Positions 1 to 8,737 are shown, counted from the stretch's first letter. The stretch: 43,818 bases of DNA from Crocinitomicaceae bacterium (GCA_022447665.1 JAKVAQ010000002.1:1-43818); one strand, 5' to 3'. Numbers and translations: made by a program. Notes: generated by a model from the letters alone, not told the origin.

Positions 1-485
1 GCTCACTTAGAATATTATTCTGATGGGGTAACCGCCTGATATCCTTCTTCTCCAATTGAAGCAGGAAGCAATTTCGGAAAAAATTAGAGAGTCCTTGGGA
101 CTTTATAATTTACAAGAAACAAACTGCTGATAACTTCACCATCTCTGATATACGATTTGAATTCTTTAATTAGGATATCACCAAGGGAGGTTATGTAGTC
201 AGTTTTTCCATATCGTTGTATGAAAAGGGATCTGCTAAAAATGTCAAAACTGAGTACGCAAAAAATGGTTACACCTTCTATTCCATGGTACAAGAATAAG
301 AGTATTGTTTACTTTACCGAGTCTCGAAATTTCTTTGTTACTATTCACACCTACTTGCCAAAACCTAAATTCAAAAAAGTAATTACGAACTATTGGCCAG
401 AAGTGATTGATTTATTTGAAGGGGCCAAGTCTTCATTGTAAGTAATATTTAAAAAATGAACTAGACTTAATTCTTTAGGCATTAA
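1..485. other. Left-edge region without a confident gene
   Basis: This stretch holds only short open frames on both strands. On + there is a 12-residue open frame at 1-36 that ends at a stop (37-39), an open stretch from about 32 to 130 in a second frame, and an open frame at 220-441. On - there is an open frame from 293 down to 84 that begins with TTG. None has a recognisable domain, signal peptide or clear promoter. The fragments in shifting frames could be the decayed 3' part of a gene whose body lies left of the window, but this cannot be proved from the sequence alone. Confidence 0.5.
220..441 (+). CDS. Small hypothetical protein, possibly a gene remnant
   Basis: An ATG-started frame of 73 residues; an internal ATG at residue 8 is an equally plausible start. 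The composition looks protein-like (aromatic and lysine-rich, with PWYKNKSIVYF near the middle and a C-terminal FEGAKSSL), but I recognise no family. There is no upstream ribosome-binding or promoter signal, and an in-frame stop lies just before it at 196-198, so it may be the C-terminal remnant of a broken gene. A competing open frame on the opposite strand covers 84-293. Neither is secure. Confidence 0.25.
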   Translation: MKRDLLKMSKLSTQKMVTPSIPWYKNKSIVYFTESRNFFVTIHTYLPKPKFKKVITNYWPEVIDLFEGAKSSL

Positions 486-854
486 CTATATTCCTTTATT
501 TCGCTTCCTCAATAAAGTATCAGCGAAAACAAAGATCCCCACAACAAGAACGATTATTGGCACTAACATAAAGGTTTTTACAAAGGACCTATCCTGAAGG
601 GTTGTAAAATCAATGTTAATCGCTATCGATCCTCCCCTTTCGCCCAAAAGTAGTATTAGCGTAATTAAGATTCCGAAAAGTGTAAAAATCAATCCGCTCA
701 CCCAGTTTACTAATGGACTCTTCTTAATCTCTCTCTTAAGATCAATTTGCTCCACCTTGTCCATAACCTTAAAAGTAAAATTGGAAGAAAGCTCCTGGCT
801 CGAACTCTCTTCATTTATAGCTTCTTGTAGATCCTTATCTAAATTATTATTCAT
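486..854 (-). CDS. Probable membrane anti-sigma factor
   Basis: A 122-residue protein with a charged cytoplasmic N-terminus of about 45 residues and two strongly hydrophobic segments (about residues 48-70 and 92-112), followed by a short basic tail. Its start overlaps the end of the ECF sigma gene by 8 nt, so the two are translationally coupled. That arrangement, and the soluble N-terminus plus membrane anchor, fit an anti-sigma factor holding the sigma factor at the inner membrane. No zinc-binding HxxxCxxC anti-sigma motif is present, so the assignment rests on context and topology. It could instead be an unrelated small membrane protein of the regulon. Confidence 0.55.
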   Translation of the reverse strand: MNNNLDKDLQEAINEESSSQELSSNFTFKVMDKVEQIDLKREIKKSPLVNWVSGLIFTLFGILITLILLLGERGGSIAINIDFTTLQDRSFVKTFMLVPIIVLVVGIFVFADTLLRKRNKGI

Positions 855-1404
855 ACTTCAATTCCTTTATTTCTTCATTGAGCATATTCTCTAATATACT
901 GCCTAATTTCTTTTTAATCCTGTGCACTTTTACCTTGACATTGGAAAGAGACAATCTAGCCACTACAGCGACTTCCTCCAGACTCAGCTCCTTTAAATAA
1001 TACAACGTTATTATTGCTTTTTCTTCCGGTTTTAATTGATTAATCGCTTGATGCAATAAAACTTTTCTTTCGTCTGTTTCTAATTCATTTTTATTCTCTG
1101 ATAAATAGACTTCTTGAAGATCAACACTTTCTTTTTTTCCTTTCCTCGCTGCATTAATAGAAGTGAAATAGGCTATTTGATACAACCACGTTGAAAATTT
1201 AGAATTGCCTCTAAATTTATTCAAGCTTTTAAAAGCCTTCACAAATGTATCTTGTGCAGCTTCCTCCGCCAATTCTTGATTTCCTATAATTTTAAAACAG
1301 ATAGAATAAACCATTCCTTTGTATTGTTCTACAAGAATTGAATACTCCCTTGTATCCCCAGATATAATCTGATTTATATGTTCTTTTACCTGAACTTCCT
1401 CCAT
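847..1404 (-). CDS. ECF-family RNA polymerase sigma factor
   Basis: A 185-residue sigma-70 family protein with the two-domain ECF layout. Region 2 spans about residues 22-90 (YKGMVYSICFKIIGN, then the helix ending FSTWLYQIAYFTSINAARK), and region 4, with its helix-turn-helix, about 115-172 (LKPEEKAIITLYYLKELS, then LSLSNVKVKVHRIKKKL). It would direct RNA polymerase to a small set of promoters in response to an envelope or stress signal. It lies between a DUF6249 membrane protein (13 nt upstream) and a probable membrane anti-sigma factor (8-nt overlap downstream), so it is probably autoregulated and held inactive at the membrane. The start is the ATG at 1402-1404. The inducing signal cannot be read from the sequence. 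Confidence 0.93.
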   Translation of the reverse strand: MEEVQVKEHINQIISGDTREYSILVEQYKGMVYSICFKIIGNQELAEEAAQDTFVKAFKSLNKFRGNSKFSTWLYQIAYFTSINAARKGKKESVDLQEVYLSENKNELETDERKVLLHQAINQLKPEEKAIITLYYLKELSLEEVAVVARLSLSNVKVKVHRIKKKLGSILENMLNEEIKELKYE

Positions 1405-1417
1405 GGAGAGATCATTC

Positions 1418-1756
1418 TTAATCCCTGTTTTTTAACCAAGTTTGTTCAAGAACATACGTCAAGGATAATGCTACCCCTCCAAAAAGAAATGCAAATACAA
1501 GTTGACATATTTCTGCCTCCATATTTAGCGCTTCAAATGATAATCGCCCAATTAGAATTCCTACAGGAACGAAAAGAGCTAATAAAGCCAATCTTAATTT
1601 ATTGTGACTTTTCTCCTTTTTGTTCTCTTCATTTGGATTCATCCCAGCTTCAATCATTGCCATTTTTTCGCGATGACTCGTGATTATTCCAAAATATACT
1701 ATCCCGAATATCATTGCAAACATTGAAATTGGAACAAGTAGTGCTAAACTTCCCAT
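1418..1756 (-). CDS. DUF6249-type small membrane protein
   Basis: A 112-residue protein with an N-terminal membrane helix (about 4-24), a charged segment with the HREKMAMIEAGMNP motif typical of DUF6249-like Bacteroidetes proteins, and two further helices (about 52-72 and 82-102). It is the first gene of the operon with the ECF sigma factor (13-nt gap) and its putative anti-sigma partner. In related genomes such proteins often sit beside sigma/anti-sigma pairs, which suggests a role in sensing or in modulating the anti-sigma factor, but no biochemical function is known to me. The family call rests on the motif and topology only. Confidence 0.7.
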   Translation of the reverse strand: MGSLALLVPISMFAMIFGIVYFGIITSHREKMAMIEAGMNPNEENKKEKSHNKLRLALLALFVPVGILIGRLSFEALNMEAEICQLVFAFLFGGVALSLTYVLEQTWLKNRD

Positions 1757-1841
1757 ATCTTTATTTTATTAGTTTATCTCATTAGTCAATCCAAATTCTC
1801 CTTTGGTTACAGTTTTCTAGAAAAAAAAATGAAACAATAAA

Positions 1842-1861
1842 AAAGTGCCCTAAGGCACTTT
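1842..1861 (-). terminator. Rho-independent terminator
   Basis: A perfect 8-bp stem (AAAGTGCC / GGCACTTT) with a CTAA loop. Read on the minus strand it is followed by a T-rich tract (1841 down to 1821). It lies 22 nt after the stop of the small membrane protein gene at 1884 and closes the E1 operon. It also separates that operon from the sigma-factor operon. Confidence 0.85.
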
Positions 1862-1883
1862 AATATTTTATTTGTTTATGATA

Positions 1884-2123
1884 CTAAATTTCAGTCTCTC
1901 TCGGTGGTGGAACATAATCACCGTTATTATTCTGAGGAGGATCTTTAGGACTTAACCATTTATAAACTCCAGTCCAAATACCAATAGCTGCAACTGCCGC
2001 TCCATAGGTTAATGGCTTACTTGTCTCATCAAAACCTAAAGCTACCATTCCAATTGCTATTCCAACTACAGCAACAATAGCAATTAAGGTAGCAACCAAT
2101 CCAGCTAAAAATTTAGACTTCAT
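1884..2123 (-). CDS. Small two-helix membrane protein
   Basis: A 79-residue protein with a basic N-terminus and two hydrophobic helices (about 5-29 and 39-58), then a Pro/Asn-rich polar tail (DPPQNNNGDYVPPPRE). It has no recognised domain. It starts 3 nt after the stop of the fused E1 dehydrogenase gene and is followed by a clear terminator, so the two are almost certainly cotranscribed. The tight coupling suggests dosage linkage, but nothing in the sequence ties it to dehydrogenase activity. Similar small proteins of unknown function are common in Flavobacteriales. Confidence 0.7.
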   Translation of the reverse strand: MKSKFLAGLVATLIAIVAVVGIAIGMVALGFDETSKPLTYGAAVAAIGIWTGVYKWLSPKDPPQNNNGDYVPPPRETEI

Positions 2124-2126
2124 TTA

Positions 2127-4241
2127 TTAATAGTTTAATAGATTAAGGATTGCATCATTCACCTTATCAGCGTTCGGCAATAATTCTGCCTCTAAAGCTG
2201 AGTTCAAAGGAATCGCAGGCGTATCTACCGATCCAACAATTTCTACTGGCGCATCGAGCTTTTCGAAACAATTACGTTGAATCTTACCAGCCACTCCTAA
2301 AGTGAAAGAAGCTTCTCTTGATTCTTCTGTCACAAGCATAACCTTACCATGTTTTCTTGCTGCTTCATAAACTGTTTCCTCATCCCAAGGGCTTAGAGAT
2401 CTTAAATCAATAATTTCAATAAGTCCTTCATGGTTTTTAGCTGCCTCAAGTGTCCAGTAAACACCTCTTCCATAAGTAATCACCACCATAGATTCTCCTG
2501 CATCTACTTTTGACTGATCTGCTTCTTGAACAATTCTTGCCTTTCCAATAGGAACGACATAATCTTCCGATGGCTCTATGGTTACGGCACCTTCAGTGCC
2601 TTTAATTTTACTCCAATACAATCCTTTATGCTCCAACATTAGAACTGGATTTGGATCGTAATACGCTGCCTTCATTAAGCCTTTTAAATCCGCCCCGGTA
2701 GAAGGATAACAAACCTTAATTCCTCTAATATTAGTCACTACGGACTCAACACTTGAACTATGATAAGGTCCTCCACTTCCATAAGCACCAATTGGTACAC
2801 GAAGTACTGCACTTACAGGCCATTTACCGTTTGACAAATAATATGACCTACTTAATTCAGTAAATAATTGGTTAAGTCCTGGCCAAATGTAATCGGCGAA
2901 CTGCACCTCAACAATTGGCTTTAAGCCTACTGCAGACATACCTACAGTTGAACCAATTATAAATGCCTCTTGAATTGGCGTATTGAATACTCGATCATCT
3001 CCAAATTGCTGCGCGAGTGTAGCAGCCTCTCTAAACACACCTCCTAATCTTCCACCAACATCTTGCCCGTAAAGAAGTGCTTCTGGGTGTTTTTCTAAAA
3101 TCTCTCTAATTCCGAATAAAGCAGAATCAACCATTACCGTTGGCTTTTTACCAGCAGGTTCACGATCTCCTTTTTCCTCTGTTATTGGAGTTGGTGCGAA
3201 GTAGAAATCTTGTATACTCGATGTATCCGGTTCTTCTGCGTTACGTGCCTTATCAAACTCGCCAGCTACAAAGTGTGCTACTTTTTCTTCAATAGCAGAG
3301 AGCTCCTTAGCTGTAGCTCCTGCGTCTTTCGCCAGTTGTTTAATTTTTGGATAAGGATCTCTTTCAGAGTGCTCATCCAAATCATCTCTATACCATTCCT
3401 TTCTAACACCCGAAGTATGATGCCCTAATAAAGGCACTTTCGCATGCACCAAGAATGGTCTTCTTTCCTTTCGGATTGTCTCAATAACTTCTTGAATTGT
3501 TTGATACGATTCTTCAAAATCACTACCATCAATGGTACGAAGTTCTATCCCCTTAAATCCTTTTATATAATGTGAAATATCTTGTGCACGAATCTCTTCA
3601 GCATTTGCTGATATATCCCATTCATTATCTTGAACTAAGTATAAAATCGGAAATTGCTTTAACGCAGCCATTTGAAAGGCCTCCGAAACTTCTCCTTCTG
3701 TACAACTTGCATCTCCCAATGAACATACTACTACTGGATTTTCACCATTGTAGTCCTCTGCTATTCCTTGTTTTTCTTTATACTGAACGCCCATCGCGAC
3801 TCCAGTTGTTGGAATGGCCTGCATACCAGTTGCAGAGGACTGGTGTGGTATTTTTGGAAAATTATCTCTATTTAAACTTGGGTGTGAATAGTATGTTCTA
3901 CCCCCTGAAAAAGGGTCATCCTTCTTGGCAAAAACCTGAAGCATAATTTCATAAGGATCCATTCCTATACCCAACAAAATACTATCGTCTCGGTAATATG
4001 GAGCAACCCAATCCTGTGGTTTAAGCTGCATACCAAGGGCAAGCTGTATCGCTTCGTGCCCCCTCGAGGTCGCGTGCACATACTTTGATGTTTCTTTGGC
4101 ATTAGCCTCGTAAGTTTCAGCCATTGTTTTGGCTGTGCACATTAATTCAAAACCTTTTAAGATTGTTTCTTTAGAAGTTTTTATGCTCTTTTTCGATTTC
4201 TTATTTGTTGTTTTTTTTGACTTGCTAATTGTTTCAGACAT
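2127..4241 (-). CDS. Fused 2-oxoacid dehydrogenase E1 alpha/beta subunit
   Basis: A 704-residue fusion of the thiamine-diphosphate E1 alpha and E1 beta subunits. Residues about 28-350 are the alpha half, with the ThDP/Mg motif GDASCTEGEVSEAF at 176-189 and the downstream N in NEWDIS. Residues about 365-704 are the transketolase-like beta half (YGQDVGGRLGGVFREA and the C-terminal transketolase domain). The enzyme decarboxylates a 2-oxoacid and passes the acyl group to an E2 lipoyl protein. By family resemblance branched-chain 2-oxoacids are the likeliest substrate, with pyruvate or 2-oxoglutarate less likely. The first 25 residues are a Lys/Ser/Thr-rich extension. No E2 or E3 gene is in the window. 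A small membrane protein gene follows at 3 nt. A TAnnTTTG box precedes the gene. Confidence 0.92.
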   Translation of the reverse strand: MSETISKSKKTTNKKSKKSIKTSKETILKGFELMCTAKTMAETYEANAKETSKYVHATSRGHEAIQLALGMQLKPQDWVAPYYRDDSILLGIGMDPYEIMLQVFAKKDDPFSGGRTYYSHPSLNRDNFPKIPHQSSATGMQAIPTTGVAMGVQYKEKQGIAEDYNGENPVVVCSLGDASCTEGEVSEAFQMAALKQFPILYLVQDNEWDISANAEEIRAQDISHYIKGFKGIELRTIDGSDFEESYQTIQEVIETIRKERRPFLVHAKVPLLGHHTSGVRKEWYRDDLDEHSERDPYPKIKQLAKDAGATAKELSAIEEKVAHFVAGEFDKARNAEEPDTSSIQDFYFAPTPITEEKGDREPAGKKPTVMVDSALFGIREILEKHPEALLYGQDVGGRLGGVFREAATLAQQFGDDRVFNTPIQEAFIIGSTVGMSAVGLKPIVEVQFADYIWPGLNQLFTELSRSYYLSNGKWPVSAVLRVPIGAYGSGGPYHSSSVESVVTNIRGIKVCYPSTGADLKGLMKAAYYDPNPVLMLEHKGLYWSKIKGTEGAVTIEPSEDYVVPIGKARIVQEADQSKVDAGESMVVITYGRGVYWTLEAAKNHEGLIEIIDLRSLSPWDEETVYEAARKHGKVMLVTEESREASFTLGVAGKIQRNCFEKLDAPVEIVGSVDTPAIPLNSALEAELLPNADKVNDAILNLLNY

Positions 4242-4267
4242 TAGGTATGGCTTGAATTTTGGAGAAA

Positions 4268-4275
4268 CAAATATA
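4268..4275 (-). promoter_or_regulatory. Bacteroidetes -7 promoter box for E1
   Basis: The minus strand reads TATATTTG, an exact match to the Bacteroidetes -7 consensus TAnnTTTG, about 26 nt upstream of the E1 start codon. Transcription would begin near 4264. The -33 TTG element is not clear; only a T-rich run is present at the right distance. Confidence 0.5.
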
Positions 4276-4361
4276 CGGAATTTGAAACGAGATTAAAAAC
4301 GCTCATAATTTAATAACACCTTTCGCCGAATTGGACATAAATACCACGCTTCAATTCTTTG

Positions 4362-4369
4362 TATGTTTG
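4362..4369 (+). promoter_or_regulatory. Bacteroidetes -7 promoter box for S9 peptidase
   Basis: TATGTTTG followed by C matches TAnnTTTG exactly and lies 18 nt before the ATG at 4388, giving a leader of about 15 nt. A TTG at 4331-4333 is further upstream than the usual -33 spacing. With the opposite box at 4268-4275 it makes 4242-4387 a divergent promoter region. Confidence 0.45.
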
Positions 4370-4387
4370 CAATCACATTTTTGACTT

Positions 4388-6505
4388 ATGAAACATTATC
4401 TGATTACCCTATTACTTTTATTACCTTTTGTAATCACAGCGCAAAAAGAGCTAACGCTTTATGATGCTGTGATGAATCAATATAGAGATTTTTATCCTTC
4501 AGGAACTGCAGGCTTTATGTGGATTCCGGGTACTGATAATTATTCTGTTTATGATGCGAATTATCAATCACTTCTTCGTGGAAATGTTAAGAATGATGAA
4601 ACAGAAGTAATCATCACTACCGATGAGATGAACAAAGCAACAGGAGCTACATTCCGCTATTCAAAAATAGATTCATGGAAAGATGGGACGCATTTTTACA
4701 CTTCTGCTGAAGGAATGTATTATTTAATAGATACAGAAAATAAAACAGCTGAAATAATAGGCGGAACGCCAAGCGTGGCTGAGGAAGAATTTTTACATCC
4801 TTCTACAGGCGCTATTGCTTACAATGGAAATGGAGTCGGAATAATTGGTAAAGCGAACGAAGGTCAAAATGTAATTGATGATGAAAACGGATATGTTAAT
4901 GGTAAAGCCATTGCAAGAAGTGAATTCGGAATTACTACAGGTATTTTTTGGTCAAACTCAGGTAAATATTTGGGGTTCTACAGAAAGGATGAAAGCAATG
5001 TTGCAGATTACCCCTTATTAGATATAACAACTCCAACAGGAAGCTTGAACGCTATAAAATATCCTATGGCGGGACAAGGTTCTGAGCTTTCTGGTGCTGG
5101 AATATTTAATCGTGAAACAGAGAAAACTATTTTACTAAAACCAGAAGGTGATTCGGAAGATTACATGACCAATTTCGGTTGGAGTATGGATGATAAATAC
5201 GTGTTTATTGCGGAGGTTAATCGCGACCAAAACCACATGAAACTTCAAAAATATGAAGCAGAAACTGGTAAGTTCTTAGGCACACTTTTCGAAGAAAAAA
5301 ATGATAAGTGGGTAGAACCTGAAAACCCTCCATATTTTGTTTCTAACGATCAATTCATATGGTTATCGGAAAGGGATGGTTTTATGAATATGTATTTATA
5401 TGATGTTGAAGGGAAGCTTATCAAACAATTAACCAATAACGAGTGGGTAATTAAAGGCATTGATGGACATGATGACGCAGGTAACGTATATTTTCATGGA
5501 ACTGGTGATAGCCCTTTAGAAACACACTATTTCAAGGTGAACATTAAATCAGGTAAGCAAACGCAGTTAACCAATGAATCAGGAACACACCGCGTGTCAT
5601 TTTCCAGCGATTTCGCTTACATGCATGACGCATTTTCAAGTACAGAGATTCCGAACATCGAAACTATAAAGGATGCGAAAGGAAAAGTTAAAAGAACCTT
5701 AATTACCGCGAAAAACAAGTTGGCCGATTACAAAATTGGTACTGCAGAATTTGGAACAATTAAGGCGGCTGACGAAACTACTGATCTCCATTATAGAATG
5801 ATCAAACCAAGTGATTTTGACCCGAGCAAAAAATACCCCGTGCTCGTTTACGTTTATGGTGGTCCGCATGCACAATTAGTAACTAACTCATGGTATGGAG
5901 GAGCAAGTTTATGGATGTATTGGATGGCTGAGCAAGGATACATTGTTTACACGGTAGATAATCGCGGCTCTGCTAATAGAGGCTTTGAATTTGAAAGTGT
6001 AATCCACCGTAATTTAGGAGATGCTGAGATGGCTGACCAAATGGAAGGAGTTAAATTCTTAAAAGGACTTGATTACGTTCAGGGAGATAGAATTGCTGTA
6101 CATGGCTGGAGCTTTGGCGGTTTCATGACCACTTCGTTAATGCTTCGTTATCCAGGTGAATTCACAACTGGTGTTGCTGGTGGTCCGGTAACTGATTGGT
6201 CTTACTACGAAGTAATGTATGGAGAGCGTTACATGGATCGTCCAGAGCAAAATGAGGAAGGGTACAAAAAAGCACGTTTAATGAATTATGTAGATCGTTT
6301 ACAAGGCGAGCTGTTATTAATTCACGGAACGGTTGATGATGTAGTGGTGATGCAACATAACCTTGCACTTGTAAAGGCTTTTGTTGATGCCGGCGTACAA
6401 ATGGATTTCTTCCCTTACCCAATGCATCCGCATAATGTTAGAGGAAAAGACAGAGTGCACTTAATGGAAAAGGTACTTACTTACATTATCAAGAATAATA
6501 AGTAA
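4388..6505 (+). CDS. S9 family dipeptidyl-peptidase IV-like serine peptidase
   Basis: A 705-residue secreted peptidase. A signal peptide (about 1-18, ending FVITAQ) is followed by a DPP IV-type N-terminal beta-propeller (about 90-450) and the alpha/beta-hydrolase domain (about 480-705). The catalytic triad is visible: nucleophile Ser575 in GWSFGG, Asp650 in GTVDDVV, and His682 in MHPHNV. The YGGPHAQ segment is the usual strand before the oxyanion hole. It should release N-terminal dipeptides (X-Pro or X-Ala) from oligopeptides in the periplasm or at the surface, feeding amino-acid uptake. Its promoter region is shared with the E1 gene. The length is normal for bacterial DPP IV. A second S9 enzyme begins at 43281. 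Confidence 0.93.
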   Translation: MKHYLITLLLLLPFVITAQKELTLYDAVMNQYRDFYPSGTAGFMWIPGTDNYSVYDANYQSLLRGNVKNDETEVIITTDEMNKATGATFRYSKIDSWKDGTHFYTSAEGMYYLIDTENKTAEIIGGTPSVAEEEFLHPSTGAIAYNGNGVGIIGKANEGQNVIDDENGYVNGKAIARSEFGITTGIFWSNSGKYLGFYRKDESNVADYPLLDITTPTGSLNAIKYPMAGQGSELSGAGIFNRETEKTILLKPEGDSEDYMTNFGWSMDDKYVFIAEVNRDQNHMKLQKYEAETGKFLGTLFEEKNDKWVEPENPPYFVSNDQFIWLSERDGFMNMYLYDVEGKLIKQLTNNEWVIKGIDGHDDAGNVYFHGTGDSPLETHYFKVNIKSGKQTQLTNESGTHRVSFSSDFAYMHDAFSSTEIPNIETIKDAKGKVKRTLITAKNKLADYKIGTAEFGTIKAADETTDLHYRMIKPSDFDPSKKYPVLVYVYGGPHAQLVTNSWYGGASLWMYWMAEQGYIVYTVDNRGSANRGFEFESVIHRNLGDAEMADQMEGVKFLKGLDYVQGDRIAVHGWSFGGFMTTSLMLRYPGEFTTGVAGGPVTDWSYYEVMYGERYMDRPEQNEEGYKKARLMNYVDRLQGELLLIHGTVDDVVVMQHNLALVKAFVDAGVQMDFFPYPMHPHNVRGKDRVHLMEKVLTYIIKNNK

Positions 6506-6553
6506 GAAATACTCGAGATTCTCGACTACCAATAAATTAATTAAATTAGTGGT

Positions 6554-8737
6554 ATGTCGAGAATTCTGCTCTCTCTACTCTCATTTTTTACTGTTCTAGC
6601 ATTTGCACAGAACGGAGAGTTAACACTTACTTCTGAAACTATTGACCATTCGCAATCTTCGAAGGTTTTATTTTTTGAGGACAAAGAGAAAACGCTGAGT
6701 TTAGAAGAATTATTGGCGCTGCCTGATTCAGATTTTTTTACGGTTGACCTAGACATTCCCAATTTTGATTTTACGACCTCCAAGTACTGGGTTAAATTTT
6801 CTGTAACGAATAAAACGGAGGAAGATTATTTTATTCTAGAAACGGCACGTCCTATCTCTAACAAGGTAATTCTTTATGAGCTGGACTGTGGAATAGTTTC
6901 GAATTCCTATAAAAGCGGGGATGATTTTGCCTACGCCGAAAAAGCTATCCCTCACCCGAAAAACTTATTCCCTTTATTCATAGAACCTGGACAAACAAGA
7001 GATTATGTACTTGAAGTAGAAAGCGACGGAGAGGTACTGATCATGGAGATTAGAATCTTTGATAAAATTGATTTTTTCGAAGATGAGTATGCTTCTCAAT
7101 TTAGCTTCGGATTCTATTATGGATTAATGGCATTGGTTGTCATTATCTATTTCTTTTTCTTCGTACTCCTAAAGGATAAGTCCTTTCTGTATTATGTAGG
7201 ATATGTTCTTGCGCAAGGACTCCTCCAATTTAGCTTGGATGGCTTTGCTTTTCATATCTTCTTTCCAAGTGGAGGATATATTGCCAATCACTTCGTCTTG
7301 TTTACAGCAGGGGTTACCATTTTCGTGCTACTAAAATATGTACATGAATTCTTGCATCTGAAAGAGAAGCTTCCGAGAATGCATAAAGTCTTTATTGGTT
7401 GTCAGATTCTTGTATCATTAGGTGTTGTTCTTTCTTTGATTCCTGGAATAACATATGTCATAGCATATCCACTCATTAATGGCATATCCTTAATCAGTAT
7501 TGTACTTAGTGTTGTTGCCATTTACATTTTAATTTTCAAGGGCGAAAAAGTAGATCGTTTCTTCGCTGCTGCGTTCACTGTGCTTATTTCAGGTGCTATC
7601 ATATTTATTTTAGGAAACTTTGGAATTATTGGGGATGCTGAAACCGCTCAAACGGCCTTAAAAATATCTTCAGCTCTAGAGGTGGCAATATTGAGTATTT
7701 CCATGTCGAATAAGTATCGTGTGCTTCAGAAAGAAAAAGAAGCTGCTCAAGAAGCTGCACTAAAGAGTTTAGAAGAAAAGAACGCGTTGATGGATGACAT
7801 CAATACAAAGCTTGAAGCTCAAGTGAAAGAGCGTACCGCTGAAATAGAACATCAGAAAGAACAATTGGCAGAAAGTAATAAAGAGATTCTTGATAGCATT
7901 CACTATGCCAAAAGAATTCAAGAGGCAATTTTACCCTCGGCAGAGCATGTGCGTCAATTGCTTCCAAAATCCTTTGTTTTTTACCGACCTAAAGATGTGG
8001 TAAGTGGAGACTTTTATTTTGTAGAGAAAACGCTACCTAATCATGGAAATGAATTGGTTGTTTTTGCTGCGGTAGATTGCACAGGGCATGGAGTTCCAGG
8101 AGCCTTTATGAGCATTGTTGGTAGCAATTTCTTAAACCAGACTATTACAGAGCCTAAAGTGAACAGTACTGCACAAGCGCTGGATTTTCTGAACGCGGGT
8201 GTGAGTCATGCGCTGAGACAAGATAGAGAACTAAATGATACAACTGTGAGGGATGGTATGGATATAGCCTTATGTGGTTTGGATACAAAGAATAATATCG
8301 TGTATTTCTCTGGTGCAAAAAACCCTCTATATGTTATTAGGGAAGGAGAAAACGAGGAAGCACTAGGCTTTGATATTGGGGAGAAAAACAAACCACCATT
8401 AAAAGACGAGAATTCCAATTTACACCTCCAAGAATTTAAAGGAGATGCTCATCCAATAGGTGCATACGTTGACGATGAACTCAAACCTTTCAGTCTTAAC
8501 AAAGTTGAACTTAAAAAAGGTGATTTGTTATATGTTTTTTCTGATGGATTCCCTGATCAATTCGGAGGAGAAAGCGGGAAAAAGTATAAGTATAAAACGT
8601 TCAAAAAGTTCTTATTGTCAATAGCCACTAAGCCAATGGACGAACAAAAGGAACTTCTCACAAAAGAATTTGATCGTTGGAAAGGAGATTTTGATCAATT
8701 GGATGACGTACTAGTAATGGGGGTAAAAATCGACTAG
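6554..8737 (+). CDS. 7TMR-DISM receptor fused to SpoIIE-type phosphatase
   Basis: A 727-residue sensor with a signal peptide (1-19), an extracellular 7TMR-DISMED2-like beta domain (about 25-175, with the motif SKYWVKFSVTNKT), seven membrane helices (about 183-385), a coiled coil (about 390-450) and a PPM/SpoIIE serine phosphatase domain (about 465-727). Phosphatase metal-binding positions are present: Asp486 in SGDF, Asp508 in VDCTGHGVPGAFM, the later DGFPDQF, and a final DDVLVMGV. It probably senses an extracellular ligand and dephosphorylates an anti-sigma antagonist or other phosphoprotein inside the cell. The partner is not in the window. It starts 48 nt after the S9 gene and abuts the convergent lipoprotein gene with no gap. 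Confidence 0.92.
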   Translation: MSRILLSLLSFFTVLAFAQNGELTLTSETIDHSQSSKVLFFEDKEKTLSLEELLALPDSDFFTVDLDIPNFDFTTSKYWVKFSVTNKTEEDYFILETARPISNKVILYELDCGIVSNSYKSGDDFAYAEKAIPHPKNLFPLFIEPGQTRDYVLEVESDGEVLIMEIRIFDKIDFFEDEYASQFSFGFYYGLMALVVIIYFFFFVLLKDKSFLYYVGYVLAQGLLQFSLDGFAFHIFFPSGGYIANHFVLFTAGVTIFVLLKYVHEFLHLKEKLPRMHKVFIGCQILVSLGVVLSLIPGITYVIAYPLINGISLISIVLSVVAIYILIFKGEKVDRFFAAAFTVLISGAIIFILGNFGIIGDAETAQTALKISSALEVAILSISMSNKYRVLQKEKEAAQEAALKSLEEKNALMDDINTKLEAQVKERTAEIEHQKEQLAESNKEILDSIHYAKRIQEAILPSAEHVRQLLPKSFVFYRPKDVVSGDFYFVEKTLPNHGNELVVFAAVDCTGHGVPGAFMSIVGSNFLNQTITEPKVNSTAQALDFLNAGVSHALRQDRELNDTTVRDGMDIALCGLDTKNNIVYFSGAKNPLYVIREGENEEALGFDIGEKNKPPLKDENSNLHLQEFKGDAHPIGAYVDDELKPFSLNKVELKKGDLLYVFSDGFPDQFGGESGKKYKYKTFKKFLLSIATKPMDEQKELLTKEFDRWKGDFDQLDDVLVMGVKID

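Noticed and set aside
84-293. Open frame of about 70 codons on the minus strand
   Set aside because: It starts with TTG, has no promoter or ribosome-binding signal, no recognised domain, and overlaps an equally weak frame on the other strand.
613-894. Plus-strand frame opposite the anti-sigma gene
   Set aside because: Antisense shadow of the well-supported sigma/anti-sigma pair; composition follows that gene's codon pattern.
6514-6524. Short inverted repeat CGAGA-T-TCTCG between the S9 and receptor genes
   Set aside because: One-base loop and 5-bp arms without a T-run; not a plausible hairpin terminator.
6541-6783. Minus-strand frame of 80 codons at the start of the receptor-phosphatase gene
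   Set aside because: It lies wholly opposite the signal peptide and first domain of the receptor and shows no family similarity.
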